Counted from the first letter of the stretch, positions 8,094 through 17,565 are shown. The stretch: 64,000 nucleotides of DNA from Ferirhizobium litorale (GCA_030028905.1 JALDYZ010000003.1:186001-250000), one strand, 5' to 3'. A program made the numbers and translations. The notes: a model not told the origin generated them from the letters alone.

Positions 8094-9215
8094 ATGATCA
8101 ACGCGAAAATCGAACACGACGGCGCGGGCGCCTGCGGACTGCTGAGCATTGACCTCGGCGCGTTGAGAGCCAACTATCTGGCGCTTTGCCGCCGGACCGC
8201 CCCGGTGAAGGTCGCCGCAGTCGTCAAGGCCGACGCCTACGGTCTCGGCGCCGGCCGGGTGGCCCCTGTGCTTTACGCGGCGGGTTGTCGCAATTTCTTC
8301 GTTGCCCATTTCCACGAAGCGCTTCGCCTGAAACCCTACATCCCTTCCGATGCCGACATCTACGTATTGAACGGGCTGCAGCCGGGGTCTGAAATCACTT
8401 GCGCCGATGCGGGCATCGTTCCTGTCCTCAACTCGCTGGAACAGTTGGCGAACTGGTCGACGCTGGGACGCGATCGCCAAACGCGGCTTCCGGCCGCCCT
8501 GCAGTTCGATACCGGCATGTCCCGTCTCGGTCTCGCGCCCGAGGAAACGCAGGAGATCGTCGGACAGCCCTCGCTCCTCGATTGGGTCGATGTCTCCTTC
8601 ATCATGAGCCACCTCGCCTGTGGCGACGAACCAGACAACGCCGCAAATACCGGGGCGCTGGCCAATATGAGGGAGGTCGCCGCGCTCTTCCCCGCCGCCC
8701 GCGTCTGCTTTGCCAATTCCGGCGGCATTCTTCTCGGCACCGACTTCCACGGCGATCTCGCCCGCACGGGCATCGCGCTTTACGGTGGCGCGCCGGTTGC
8801 CGGGCTAGCCAATCCGATGAAGCCGGTCGTGCGCCTCTCGGTGCGCGTCATCCAGACTCGCACCGTGCCGGCAGGAACAGCTGTCGGTTATGGCGGTGCC
8901 CATGTCACCAAGGGAGAAACGCGACTCGCCACCATTTCGGCTGGCTATGCCGACGGCCTTCCGCGCCATCTCAGCGACACCGGTGCCGCCTACTTCGACG
9001 GCGTGCGCCTGCCGATCGTCGGTCGTGTGTCGATGGACAGCATGACCCTCGACGTCTCCGCCCTGCCCGAAAGCGCGCTGAAGCTCGGCAGCCTGGTGGA
9101 GCTCATCGGCGAGCACCAGACGCTCGAGGACATAGCCAACGCGTCCGGAACGATTTCCTATGAGATCCTGACACGTCTCGGCCAACGCTATCACCGCGAA
9201 TACCTGCCGGCCTGA
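8094..9215 (+). CDS. dadX: Alanine racemase (catabolic, DadX type)
   Basis: A 373-residue fold-type III PLP enzyme that interconverts L- and D-alanine. The PLP-binding lysine is in VVKADAYGLG (Lys45 counting from the ATG at 8094). The second catalytic tyrosine is in GYGGAHV, and the conserved GRVSMDSMTLDV block is near residue 310. The frame is open further upstream to a TTG at 8028, but the ATG at 8094 gives the family length. It is followed 30 bases later by D-amino acid dehydrogenase, which consumes the D-alanine made. Together they turn L-alanine into pyruvate and ammonia. A biosynthetic alr role cannot be excluded from sequence. Confidence 0.92.
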   Translation: MINAKIEHDGAGACGLLSIDLGALRANYLALCRRTAPVKVAAVVKADAYGLGAGRVAPVLYAAGCRNFFVAHFHEALRLKPYIPSDADIYVLNGLQPGSEITCADAGIVPVLNSLEQLANWSTLGRDRQTRLPAALQFDTGMSRLGLAPEETQEIVGQPSLLDWVDVSFIMSHLACGDEPDNAANTGALANMREVAALFPAARVCFANSGGILLGTDFHGDLARTGIALYGGAPVAGLANPMKPVVRLSVRVIQTRTVPAGTAVGYGGAHVTKGETRLATISAGYADGLPRHLSDTGAAYFDGVRLPIVGRVSMDSMTLDVSALPESALKLGSLVELIGEHQTLEDIANASGTISYEILTRLGQRYHREYLPA

Positions 9216-9245
9216 GACCGGCAATAGCAATCAACAGGGGCATTC

Positions 9246-10496
9246 ATGAAGATCACTATTCTCGGCGCCGGCGTCATTGGCGTCAGTTCCGCATACTACC
9301 TTGCCAAGGCCGGCCACGAGGTGACCGTCATCGATCGCCAGAGCGGTCCGGCGCTGGAGACGAGCTTTGCCAACGCCGGCGAGATTTCGCCCGGCTACGC
9401 CTCGCCCTGGGCCGCGCCCGGAATTCCGCAGAAGGCGCTGAAGTGGCTGTTCATGAAGCATGCGCCGCTGATAATCCGCCCGATGATGGACAAGGCGACG
9501 CTCGCCTGGATCGCGGCGATGCTGCGCAACTGCACATCGGCGCGCTACGCCGTCAACAAAGGGCGGATGGTGCGGCTTGCGGAGTACAGCCGCGATTGCC
9601 TGATCGCGCTGCGCGATGAAACCGGCATCGAATACGACCACCGCACCCAAGGCACGCTGCAGGTCTTCCGCACGAAAAAGCAGCTGGACGGCATCGGCAA
9701 GGACATCGAGGTGCTGCGCGCCGACGGCGTGCCCTTCGAAGTTCTCGACCCCGACGGCTGCGTCGCTGCCGAACCCGGCCTTGGGAGGGTGCGCGAAAAG
9801 ATCGTTGGCGGCCTGCGCCTGCCGAACGACGAGACCGGCGATTGCTTCATATTCACCAACGAGCTTGCCAAACGCGCCGAAGCGCTCGGCGTCAGGTTCC
9901 ATTACGGCGTCGACATTCACGCTATCCGTGCCCAGTGCGACCGCATCGATGCGATCGAAACCTCGATCGGCGATATCGAGGCGGATGTCTTCATCGGCGC
10001 GCTCGGCAGCTACACCCCTGCCCTCGTCAAGCCGCTCGGGCTGAAGGTTCCGGTCTATCCGGTGAAGGGATACTCCATCACCGTGCCGATCCTCGATGAG
10101 AGCCGCGCACCGGTTTCTACCGTCATGGACGAGACCTTCAAGATTGCGATCACCCGGCTTGGCGACCGCATCCGCGTCGGCGGCATGGCCGAGATCGCCG
10201 GCTTCAACAACGACTTGCCTGAGAGGCGTCGATCCACGCTGGTGCACTCGGTCGAGGACCTCTTCGGCGGCGCCGGCGACCAGAGCCGGGCTACCTTCTG
10301 GTCGGGCCTGCGCCCGATGACGCCGGACGGCACGCCGATCATCGGTCGCACGCGCCACAAGAACTTTTACCTCAATACCGGTCACGGCACGCTGGGCTGG
10401 ACGATGGCCTGTGGTTCCGGCCGTGTGCTTGCCGATCTCGTCAGCGGCAACAGGCCGGAAATAGAGTCCGCCGATCTTGCACTCAGCCGCTATTGA
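9246..10496 (+). CDS. dadA: D-amino acid dehydrogenase
   Basis: A 416-residue FAD flavoprotein of the DAO superfamily. The dinucleotide-binding motif [20 protein letters not shown] begins at residue 7. The C-terminal FAD-contact region holds [15 protein letters not shown] and the [14 protein letters not shown] block typical of DadA. It oxidises D-alanine and other D-amino acids to 2-oxo acids, passing electrons to the respiratory chain at the inner membrane. It lies 30 bases after alanine racemase in the same operon and is followed by a strong hairpin. Confidence 0.94.
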   Translation: MKITILGAGVIGVSSAYYLAKAGHEVTVIDRQSGPALETSFANAGEISPGYASPWAAPGIPQKALKWLFMKHAPLIIRPMMDKATLAWIAAMLRNCTSARYAVNKGRMVRLAEYSRDCLIALRDETGIEYDHRTQGTLQVFRTKKQLDGIGKDIEVLRADGVPFEVLDPDGCVAAEPGLGRVREKIVGGLRLPNDETGDCFIFTNELAKRAEALGVRFHYGVDIHAIRAQCDRIDAIETSIGDIEADVFIGALGSYTPALVKPLGLKVPVYPVKGYSITVPILDESRAPVSTVMDETFKIAITRLGDRIRVGGMAEIAGFNNDLPERRRSTLVHSVEDLFGGAGDQSRATFWSGLRPMTPDGTPIIGRTRHKNFYLNTGHGTLGWTMACGSGRVLADLVSGNRPEIESADLALSRY

Positions 10497-10513
10497 GACG
10501 ACCTGTACCTCAC

Positions 10514-10550
10514 ACACGAAAGCCGGAGGGACGCCCTCCGGCTTTCGTGT
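10514..10550. terminator. 17-bp perfect hairpin between convergent dadXA and cox operons
   Basis: ACACGAAAGCCGGAGGG at 10514-10530 pairs exactly with 10534-10550 around a three-base loop (ACG). It lies between the end of dadA (10496) and the end of the minus-strand oxidase operon (10568), so it can stop transcripts from both sides. A clear U-run after the stem is absent, but the lower stem is A/T rich (GAAAG/CTTTC). Confidence 0.7.
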
Positions 10551-10567
10551 CTTGCGGGCCGATCCCG

Positions 10568-10903
10568 TCAGGGCGCCGTGCCAAAAAATGCCATGCGGGT
10601 GAAGAGCGTGTAGTTCGATTCCGGGATCATCAGCGCCACGAAAACCAGCACCATCACAGGCGGCAGCAGGATCGCATAGACAAGCGCCAGGCGTTCCCAG
10701 GCCATGTGCATGAAGACCGCCACGATCAACCCCGCCTTGAGAAGCATGAAGAGGATGATCAGGAACCACCTAGGGTAGCCCTGCACGCCGACATAGTCGA
10801 CCATGTAGGAGAAGGCGCTGAGGACGAAAAGCAGCCCCCAGACGAACAGATAGAGCTTGATCGCAGGTTGTTTGTGTTCGGCATGCGCTGTCGCTTCGGC
10901 CAT
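10568..10903 (-). CDS. Cytochrome c oxidase subunit IV-like protein
   Basis: A 111-residue protein with three membrane segments. It matches the bacterial subunit IV (CtaF/CyoD/COX4_pro) pattern: a short charged N-terminus with HAEHK, then LYLFVWGLLFVLSAFSYMVD, a central LKAGLIVAVFMHM and a third helix near residue 75. It is the last gene of the five-gene oxidase operon, ten bases after the second subunit III gene. Subunit IV is dispensable for catalysis but is thought to help assembly around the CuB centre. Confidence 0.85.
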   Translation of the reverse strand: MAEATAHAEHKQPAIKLYLFVWGLLFVLSAFSYMVDYVGVQGYPRWFLIILFMLLKAGLIVAVFMHMAWERLALVYAILLPPVMVLVFVALMIPESNYTLFTRMAFFGTAP

Positions 10904-10913
10904 GACCCGCTCC

Positions 10914-11639
10914 TCACCACAGATAGAAGAATGCGAAGATGAACACCCATACGAGATCGACGAAGTGCCAATAGAGGCCCATGATCTCGACGATCTCGTA
11001 GTTGCCCTTGCGGCTGGTGAAAAAGCCGCGACGGCCGCTCTCGAAATCGCCTCGCATCACCTTGCGGGCGACGATCAGCAGGAAGATGACGCCAAACGTC
11101 ACGTGCGTGCCGTGAAAGCCGGTTATCATGAAGAAGGTCGAGCCGAATTGCGCCGCACCCCACGGGTTGCCCCAGGGGCGCACGCCTTCGCTGATCAGCT
11201 TGGTCCATTCGAATGCCTGCATGCCGACGAACAGGGCGCCCAAGGCGGCCGTCAGCAGCATTAACGCCGCCGTCTTGCGCCGATCCTGGCGATAGCCGAA
11301 GTTTACTGCCATCGCCATGGTGCCGCTACTCGAGATCAGCACGAATGTCATGATGGCAATCAGGATCAACGGCACGTTCTCGCCGCCGATATGCAGGGCG
11401 AAGACCTCGCTGGCGTTGGGCCACGGCTCGACGGTCGACATGCGCGCGCTCATGTAGGCCACCAGGAAGCACCCGAAGACGAAGGTATCGCTGAGCAGGA
11501 AGATCCACATCATGGCCTTCCCCCAGGAGACGTTCTTGAATGCGCGCTGATCAGAGGCCCAATCAGCTGCAAAGCCGCCGAGACCGGAGGCACGGGTCAG
11601 CCCTGTTTCATTGCTTTCGGTTTGCGCTGTCCGAGACAT
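10914..11639 (-). CDS. coxP: Cytochrome c oxidase subunit III (CoxP-like)
   Basis: A start at 11639 (241 residues) is chosen because GGGGGAGA lies upstream; a longer frame to 11762 runs into the preceding gene. It has about five membrane helices and the subunit III signatures FMITGFHGTHVTFGVI and GLYWHFVDLVWVFIFAFFYLW at the C-terminus. It is the second of two adjacent subunit III homologues, an arrangement described for coxMNOP in Bradyrhizobium, from which the symbol is borrowed. Subunit III stabilises the catalytic core and supports proton uptake. Confidence 0.85.
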   Translation of the reverse strand: MSRTAQTESNETGLTRASGLGGFAADWASDQRAFKNVSWGKAMMWIFLLSDTFVFGCFLVAYMSARMSTVEPWPNASEVFALHIGGENVPLILIAIMTFVLISSSGTMAMAVNFGYRQDRRKTAALMLLTAALGALFVGMQAFEWTKLISEGVRPWGNPWGAAQFGSTFFMITGFHGTHVTFGVIFLLIVARKVMRGDFESGRRGFFTSRKGNYEIVEIMGLYWHFVDLVWVFIFAFFYLW

Positions 11640-11653
11640 CAGGCCATCTCCCC

Positions 11654-12358
11654 CTAGGTTACCAGTTGGCGGCAGATTTCGACGAAGTCGCTGGCATAGC
11701 CGGAAAAAAGCGCCAGCAGCACCAGCCAGACGAAAAACATGAAATGCCAGTACATGGCGCACAGATCGACGCCGAGGCGGAGGCTTCTCGCATCCGATCC
11801 GTCATAGGCGTGCGCAGTCGTGCGCACCAGTCCAACGAGACCGCCGACGATGTGGAGGCCATGAAGCCCGGTGATCAGATAGAAGAAGCTGTTCGCCGGG
11901 TTGGTCGTCAGCAGGTAACCCGTATCCACCAGTTGACGCCATACCAGCAGCTGGCCTGCCAGGAAGGCGCCCCCGAGGACAAAACTGCCAACGAGGCCGA
12001 TCCTGACGGATTCATGCTGGCCACGCCGTGCCGAGACCGCCGCCCACTGGATCGCCACGCTGTTGGCAGCAAGGACCGCCGTGTTGACCCAGAGCAACCA
12101 GGGCACGGGCATTGCCCACCAGTCCGAGGCGTTCATGCGCATGAAATAGGCGCTGGTCAGCAACGAAAAGAGCGCGCCGACAACAGCGAGGAACACACCC
12201 ATTCCGATCTTCGCAGTAGGCGGAGCGGCGCCCCCGCGATCGATGCCGGCGCTGGTGAGTCCGACCTCCATCCAGGGCTTGGACGCGATCCTGTGACGCG
12301 CCAGCCACCAGATCATGATGGCGGCAAGGATGCCCATGAAGACCAGGATCGGGGTCAT
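11654..12358 (-). CDS. coxO: Cytochrome c oxidase subunit III homologue (CoxO-like)
   Basis: A 234-residue membrane protein with about seven helices. Subunit III hallmarks are seen late in the protein: FFYLITGLHGLHIVGGLVG and LCAMYWHFMFFVWLVLLALF. Its ATG overlaps the stop of the subunit I gene by four bases, so translation is probably coupled. The N-terminal anchor MTPILVFMGILAAIMIWWLA and an otherwise divergent first half set it apart from the downstream subunit III gene. Having two such genes is the coxMNOP layout. Whether both enter one complex is unknown. Confidence 0.82.
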   Translation of the reverse strand: MTPILVFMGILAAIMIWWLARHRIASKPWMEVGLTSAGIDRGGAAPPTAKIGMGVFLAVVGALFSLLTSAYFMRMNASDWWAMPVPWLLWVNTAVLAANSVAIQWAAVSARRGQHESVRIGLVGSFVLGGAFLAGQLLVWRQLVDTGYLLTTNPANSFFYLITGLHGLHIVGGLVGLVRTTAHAYDGSDARSLRLGVDLCAMYWHFMFFVWLVLLALFSGYASDFVEICRQLVT

Positions 12359-14133
12359 GCGGTCGCCTCCCGTGTCAACCGGCCGGTTGGCGGCTGGTTT
12401 TGCGGAATAAAGTCCTCCGGCGCGCCCGGAACGCTGTAGTCATAGGCCCAGCGGTAGACGACCGGCAGTTCCTTGCCCCAGTTGCCGTGTGCCGGCGGAG
12501 TTTGTGGCGTCTGCCACTCCAGCGTCGTCGCGCGCCACGGATTTCCGCCGGCCTCCCTTCCCTTGAACAGGCTCCAGACGAGGTTGAACAGGAAGAGGAT
12601 CTGCGCTGCGCCGACGATGAGCGCCACTATCGTGATGAACTCGTTCAGTGTGTGCGCGGACGCCGGGACGAACGCGGTATCACCCATCTCGTAGTAGCGG
12701 CGCGGCATGCCCAACAGGCCGAGATAGTGCATCGGGAAAAAGATCGCATAGGCGCCGATGAACGTCACCCAGAAGTGGATCTGGCCCATCAGCTCGTTCA
12801 GCATGCGCCCGGTAATCTTCGGATACCAGTGATAGATCGCCCCGAATATCACCATGATCGGCGCAATACCCATCACCATGTGGAAGTGCGCGACCACGAA
12901 CATCGTGTCCGACAGCGGCACGTCGACGACGACATTGCCGAGGAAGAGGCCGGTCAGCCCGCCATTGACGAAGGTGACGATAAAGGCCAGCGCAAACAGC
13001 ATAGGGAGTGTCAGGTGAATGTCTGCACGCCACAGCGTCAGCACCCAGTTGTAGACCTTGATCGCGGTCGGGACGGCGATGATCAGCGTGGTCGTGGCGA
13101 AGAAAAACCCGAACTTCGGGTTCATGCCGCTGACATACATGTGGTGCGCCCAGACGATGAAGCTCAGCGCCCCGATGATGACGATTGCCCACACCATCAT
13201 GCGGTAACCGAAGATGTTCTTGCGCGCATGGGTGCTGATGAGATCCGAGACGATGCCGAAGGCGGGCAGCGCGACGATGTATACCTCGGGATGGCCGAAG
13301 AACCAGAAGAGATGCTGGAACAGGATGGGGCTACCGCCCTGCTGGGTGAGTTTCTCGCCCATCTCGACGATGGCCGGCATGAAGAAGCTGGTGCCGAGCA
13401 ACCGGTCGAAGAGCATCATCACACAGGCGACGAACAGCGCCGGGAAGGCGAGAAGCGCCATGACGGTGGCGGTGAAGATGCCCCACACGGTCAGCGGCAT
13501 CCGCATCAGAGTCATGCCGCGGGCTCGCCCCTGGAGCACCGTGACGACGTAGTTCAGCCCGCCCATCGTGAAACCGATGATGAAGATGATGAGCGAAACG
13601 AGCATGAGGATGATGCCCCAGTCCCGACCGCCGGGCGTACCGGACAGGATCGCCTGCGGCGGATAGAGCGTCCAGCCCGCGCCGGTCGGTCCGCCGGGCG
13701 CAAAGAAGCTTGCGGCCAGCACCACGACCGCGAGCAGGTAGATCCAGTAGCTCAGCATGTTGGCATAGGGAAACACCATGTCCCTTGCCCCGAGCATCAG
13801 CGGGATCAGGTAGTTGCCGAAGCCGCCGAGAAACAGCGCGGTCAGGAGGTAGATCACCATGATCATGCCGTGCATGGTGATGAACTGGTAGTAGCGCTCG
13901 ACGTCGATGAATGTGAAATAGCCCGGGAAGCCCAATTGCAGCCGCATGAGCCACGAAAGCACCAGTGCCACCATCCCGATCGCGATCGCGGTCGCTGCAT
14001 ACTGGATGGCGATGATCTTGGCGTCCTGGCTGAAGACATAGCGCGTCCACCAGCTGTGCGGGTGGTACAACTCTACGTCTTCCACTTCCGCTGGACGGAC
14101 GGCACCCTCCATGCCGGACCGGGTATCGACCAT
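12355..14133 (-). CDS. coxN: Cytochrome c oxidase subunit I (CoxN-like)
   Basis: Translation starts at 14133 after a strong AAGGGAGGT (592 residues); the longer frame beyond it is a spurious extension. Twelve membrane helices are expected. The heme-copper ligands are visible: FFGHPEVYIVALP (CuB histidine and the cross-linked tyrosine), WAHHMYVSGM (two more CuB histidines) and VVAHFHMVMG (heme a and a3 histidines). It reduces O2 to water while pumping protons across the inner membrane. It sits between subunit II (56 bases upstream) and the first subunit III gene. Confidence 0.95.
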   Translation of the reverse strand: MVDTRSGMEGAVRPAEVEDVELYHPHSWWTRYVFSQDAKIIAIQYAATAIAIGMVALVLSWLMRLQLGFPGYFTFIDVERYYQFITMHGMIMVIYLLTALFLGGFGNYLIPLMLGARDMVFPYANMLSYWIYLLAVVVLAASFFAPGGPTGAGWTLYPPQAILSGTPGGRDWGIILMLVSLIIFIIGFTMGGLNYVVTVLQGRARGMTLMRMPLTVWGIFTATVMALLAFPALFVACVMMLFDRLLGTSFFMPAIVEMGEKLTQQGGSPILFQHLFWFFGHPEVYIVALPAFGIVSDLISTHARKNIFGYRMMVWAIVIIGALSFIVWAHHMYVSGMNPKFGFFFATTTLIIAVPTAIKVYNWVLTLWRADIHLTLPMLFALAFIVTFVNGGLTGLFLGNVVVDVPLSDTMFVVAHFHMVMGIAPIMVIFGAIYHWYPKITGRMLNELMGQIHFWVTFIGAYAIFFPMHYLGLLGMPRRYYEMGDTAFVPASAHTLNEFITIVALIVGAAQILFLFNLVWSLFKGREAGGNPWRATTLEWQTPQTPPAHGNWGKELPVVYRWAYDYSVPGAPEDFIPQNQPPTGRLTREATA

Positions 14134-14189
14134 GATGTGACCTCCCTTAACGTCACGATGCGTTACGTGTCTTCGGCCGTTCGCCGGAT

Positions 14190-15005
14190 CTATTGGGCCG
14201 CCGTCGTCTCCACCGATGCCATCAATTGCGAGAATGTCGGCTGTTGCTCGAGCCACGCCTGGTAGTCGGCCTCCGTGTCGACGACGACGGTTCCACGCAT
14301 TTGCGAGTGAGCGACGCCGCAAAGCTCGGCGCACAGCACCTCGAAGGTGCCGGTACGCGTCGGCGTGAACCAGAAGAAGGTGACCGATCCCGGGATCATA
14401 TCCATCTTGGCGCGGAACTCGGGCACGTAGAAGTTGTGAAGCACGTCGACGGAGCGCAGCAGCATCTTCACCGGTTTGCCGACAGGCAGATGAAGTTCCC
14501 CACCTTCGACCACTACGTCATCGAGCCCGGCGGTGTCATTCCGGTCGATGCCGAGCATATTGGTGTCGCCGATGTCCTGCGTTTCCGCCCTGCCGAGGCG
14601 GCCATCCTGTCCAGGGAGCCGGAAACTCCACAACCATTGCTGGCCCACGACCTCAACCTCGGTCGCATCGTCCGGAACAGTGATGAAGTCGTGCCAGACT
14701 ACGAGGCCGGGAGCGAGCATCGCGACCACGCCCAGGGTGGTGCCGGCTGCGAGCCAGGATTCGAGCTTGCGGTTCTCCGGCTCGTAGTCGGCGCGAAGAC
14801 CCGGCCGGTGCTTGAAACGGAATACGCAATAGGCAATGAACAGCACCACGGCGACGAAAACGAAGCCGGTGATCCAGAACGTAATGATCAGCGTGTTGTC
14901 GATATAGTTCCAGTTGGAGGCGATGGGGGTCCACCACCAGGGACTGAACATATGAAATAAAACGGACGCTACTACCAGTAGAACCAAAACCAGCACGACA
15001 GCCAT
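14190..15005 (-). CDS. coxM: Cytochrome c oxidase subunit II with CuA site (CoxM-like)
   Basis: The start at 15005 follows GGGAGGG and gives 271 residues. An N-terminal hydrophobic segment (MAVVLVLVLLVVASVLF) and a second membrane helix near residue 45 precede the periplasmic cupredoxin domain. The CuA ligands are complete: VLHNFYVPEF supplies a histidine, and CAELCGVAHSQM supplies Cys-x3-Cys-x3-His-x2-Met. The electron-entry aromatic patch is GQQWLWSF. A CuA site means cytochrome c, not quinol, is the donor. It is the first gene of the operon. Confidence 0.94.
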   Translation of the reverse strand: MAVVLVLVLLVVASVLFHMFSPWWWTPIASNWNYIDNTLIITFWITGFVFVAVVLFIAYCVFRFKHRPGLRADYEPENRKLESWLAAGTTLGVVAMLAPGLVVWHDFITVPDDATEVEVVGQQWLWSFRLPGQDGRLGRAETQDIGDTNMLGIDRNDTAGLDDVVVEGGELHLPVGKPVKMLLRSVDVLHNFYVPEFRAKMDMIPGSVTFFWFTPTRTGTFEVLCAELCGVAHSQMRGTVVVDTEADYQAWLEQQPTFSQLMASVETTAAQ

Positions 15006-15229
15006 TTTGTATCCCTCCCGTAGTGGTGGGCTGTGGGCATGGACGCGCAATCAATCATCAATTCAAAAACATTATCTCACGAACGTGATTTTCAGGCAAT
15101 TACGCGGCGAACGAAGGTTTCCGTAGCGTCACCTGTCCAAATCTGACGAAAAATCGCGGTGGAACTGTCAAATACACCGTGATGTTCGGACCTGTTCGCT
15201 TGCGCAGTCCCATTGACCGGAAGATCACA
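15006..15229 (-). promoter_or_regulatory. Leader/promoter region of the oxidase operon
   Basis: This 224-base gap upstream of coxM is locally A/T rich near 15050-15080. On the minus strand a TTGACA at about 15165-15170 is a possible -35 element, but I see no convincing -10 at 17 bases. I see no Fnr/FixK-type TTGAT-N4-ATCAA box. Confidence 0.3.
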
Positions 15230-16150
15230 TCAAGGGCGTTGCGCGCCAGAAGTTGCCACATAGACCGCATAGAGCGATTGCGTCGCCGTGATGAACAGAC
15301 GGTTGCGTCGCGGTCCGCCGAAGGTCAGGTTCGCGACGGTTTGCGGTACAAGGATCTTGCCGAGCAACGTCCCGTCCGGGGCAAAGCAATGCACGCCATC
15401 GCCGGCGCTCGACCAGAGATTGCCGGATACGTCGACCCGGAAGCCGTCGGGAAATCCGTTGTCGAGCCTACAAAACTCTCGCCCGTTGGCAAGGCGCCTG
15501 CCGTCGACGACGTCGAAGACCCGGATGTGCCGGGGCGCGCGCTCTTCGTGACTCGCGGCCGAATCGGCGACATAGAGCAGCGTCTCGTCGGGCGAGAAAG
15601 CGAGGCCGTTCGGTTGGCCGAAATCAGTGGCGACGGCATCCAGTTCACCGGTTGCTGGGTCGAGGCGATAGACATTGCGCGTCGGTTGTTCCGGATCGCT
15701 CCTGTAACCCTCGTAGTCGGAGAGGATTCCGTAGGTCGGGTCTGTGAACCAGATGGACCCGTCGGAGCGGACGACGACGTCGTTGGGCGAATTCAACCGC
15801 CTTCCCTCAAAACGATCGGCCAGTACCGTAACCGACCCGTCGAGTTCGGTGCGGATCACGCGCCGGCCACCATGTTCGCAGGAGACCAGGCGTCCCTCAC
15901 GGTCGCGCGTGTTACCGTTGATGAAGTTGGAAGGTTCCCGATAGACCGATACGCCGCCACCCGGAACCCATCTCAGGATCCGCTGGTTCGGAATATCGCT
16001 CCACAGCAGGCAGTTGGCATCGCCGAACCAGACCGGCCCTTCCGCCCACCGGCATCCGGCATGGAGTTCCTCGAGCCGCGCACTGGACATGATGAGGTGC
16101 CGGAAGCGCGGATCACGGATTTCGTAGGTACTCGACTTATCCTGACTCAT
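15230..16150 (-). CDS. SMP-30/gluconolactonase family sugar lactonase
   Basis: The ATG at 16150 follows GGGGAGGGG; 306 residues. It is a six-bladed beta-propeller hydrolase of the SMP-30/LRE family. The metal-binding positions are all present: Glu in CRWAEGPVWF (near residue 37), Asn in LNSPNDVVV, and Asp in LLYVADSAA. The family opens aldonolactones to aldonic acids with a divalent metal. It appears as a single transcription unit with no sugar dehydrogenase beside it. Substrate unknown. Confidence 0.87.
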   Translation of the reverse strand: MSQDKSSTYEIRDPRFRHLIMSSARLEELHAGCRWAEGPVWFGDANCLLWSDIPNQRILRWVPGGGVSVYREPSNFINGNTRDREGRLVSCEHGGRRVIRTELDGSVTVLADRFEGRRLNSPNDVVVRSDGSIWFTDPTYGILSDYEGYRSDPEQPTRNVYRLDPATGELDAVATDFGQPNGLAFSPDETLLYVADSAASHEERAPRHIRVFDVVDGRRLANGREFCRLDNGFPDGFRVDVSGNLWSSAGDGVHCFAPDGTLLGKILVPQTVANLTFGGPRRNRLFITATQSLYAVYVATSGAQRP

Positions 16151-16216
16151 GACCCCTCCCCGGCGAATCTTTCGCCATTCTGCCACAGCATGCATAAAAT
16201 CGTAGACCAAACGCAA

Positions 16217-16246
16217 AAAGGCCCACTGAGCGATCGGCGGGCCTTT
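16217..16246 (-). terminator. Rho-independent terminator of the spermidine gene pair
   Basis: AAAGGCCC (16217-16224) pairs with GGGCCTTT (16239-16246). Read on the minus strand, the stem is followed by a run of five T's. It lies 20 bases after the stop of the carboxynorspermidine dehydrogenase gene. Confidence 0.75.
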
Positions 16247-16266
16247 CTTCAGGTCTGACGCGCAGC

Positions 16267-17508
16267 CTATTCGAAGCTGACGGCGCGGTCGCCGTTCTCG
16301 TCCTGGATGCGGGTCGGTAGGCCGATGCGGTTCAGGATGTTGATGAACGGCTTGGGCGGCAGTTCCTCGACGTTGACCATCTTCTTCGCATCCCACTCGC
16401 CGGTCGCGACGAGCATGGCGGCGGCGACCGGCGGAACGCCGGCGGTGTAGGAGATGCCCTGGGAGCCTACTTCATTGTAGGCTTCCTTGTGATCGGCCAC
16501 GTTGTAGATGAAGACCGTCTTTTCCTTGCCGTCCTTCAAGCCCTTCACGTAGTCGCCGATACAGGTCTTGCCCTCGTATTCGGGCGCGAGCGATGCCGGA
16601 TCCGGCAGGCAGGCCTTGACCACCTTGAGCGGCACCACTTCGGAACCGTCGGCCAGTTTCACCGGCTGTTCGGAGAGAAGCCCGATCGACTTCAAGACGG
16701 TGAAGACGTTGATGTAGTGGTCACCGAAACCCATCCAGAAGCGCACGTCGGCGCCGTCCATGTTCTTGGCCAGCGAATGCACTTCGTCGTGGCCGCAGAG
16801 ATAGGCCTTGCGCTTGCCGACGACCGGCAGGTCGTATTCCTTGCCGATCTCGAACATCTTGTTGACCTGCCACTCGCCCTTCTGCCAGGAGTAGACGACA
16901 CCTGTGAATTCACGGAAGTTGATTTCCGGATCGAAATTGGTGGCGAAGTACTTGCCGTGGCTGCCGGCATTGATGTCGACGATGTCGACGTCAGTGACCT
17001 TGTCGAGGTATTCGTCCTTGGCGAGCTTGGCATAGGCGTTGACGACGCCCGGATCGAAGCCGGCGCCAAGAATGGCGGTGATGCCCTTTTCCTCGCATTC
17101 GGCGGCACGCTTCCACTCGTAGTTGCCGTACCACGGAGGGGTCTCGCAGATCTTGTTCGGCTCTTCGTGGATTGCCGTGTCGATATAGGCGACGCCGGTG
17201 TCGATGCAGGCGCGCAGCACGGACATGTTCAAGAAGGCAGTGCCGACATTGATGACGATCTCGGACTTGGTCTTGCGGATCAGATCCTTGGTCGCCTCGA
17301 TATCGAGGGCGTCAAGTGCGTGGGCTTCGAGAACGCCAGGCTGCTTCATCGCCTTCTTCTCGTGAACCGACGCGATGATGTTCTCGCACTTGGACTTGGT
17401 GCGCGAAGCGATATGGATATCGCCGAGTACGTCGTTATTCTGTGCGCACTTGTGAGCCACGACCTGTGCGACGCCCCCGGCGCCGATGATAAGCACGTTC
17501 TTCTTCAT
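16267..17508 (-). CDS. Carboxynorspermidine/carboxyspermidine dehydrogenase (saccharopine dehydrogenase family)
   Basis: A 413-residue NAD(P)-dependent enzyme. The N-terminal Rossmann motif VLIIGAGGVAQVVAHKCA begins at residue 5. The saccharopine dehydrogenase-like features AFLNMSVLRACIDTGVAYID and GAGFDPGVVNAYAKLA follow. In the alternative polyamine route this enzyme reductively condenses aspartate semialdehyde with putrescine (or diaminopropane) to carboxyspermidine (or carboxynorspermidine). The next gene downstream of its promoter, at 17566, encodes the matching decarboxylase, which fixes the assignment. Rhizobia use this route instead of S-adenosylmethionine decarboxylase. The terminator at 16217-16246 ends the unit. 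Confidence 0.9.
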   Translation of the reverse strand: MKKNVLIIGAGGVAQVVAHKCAQNNDVLGDIHIASRTKSKCENIIASVHEKKAMKQPGVLEAHALDALDIEATKDLIRKTKSEIVINVGTAFLNMSVLRACIDTGVAYIDTAIHEEPNKICETPPWYGNYEWKRAAECEEKGITAILGAGFDPGVVNAYAKLAKDEYLDKVTDVDIVDINAGSHGKYFATNFDPEINFREFTGVVYSWQKGEWQVNKMFEIGKEYDLPVVGKRKAYLCGHDEVHSLAKNMDGADVRFWMGFGDHYINVFTVLKSIGLLSEQPVKLADGSEVVPLKVVKACLPDPASLAPEYEGKTCIGDYVKGLKDGKEKTVFIYNVADHKEAYNEVGSQGISYTAGVPPVAAAMLVATGEWDAKKMVNVEELPPKPFINILNRIGLPTRIQDENGDRAVSFE

Positions 17509-17565
17509 TTCACACGTAGAACTCCGTTTTGAAGGTAAGTTGGAAACTCGTCTCGAGGCCTCGCC

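Noticed and set aside
9231-10769. A 512-codon minus-strand open frame over dadA
   Set aside because: It is the shadow of dadA, which has a clear FAD-binding motif, family length and a good start.
12400-14265. A 621-codon plus-strand open frame
   Set aside because: It is antisense to subunit I of the oxidase. The composition is charged and repetitive (His/Asp/Glu-rich), with no family features, as expected for the complement of a GC-rich membrane-protein gene.
15006-15229. Possible Fnr/FixK box in front of the oxidase operon
   Set aside because: I looked for TTGAT-N4-ATCAA here and upstream of rnk and found no acceptable match, although such control would be attractive.
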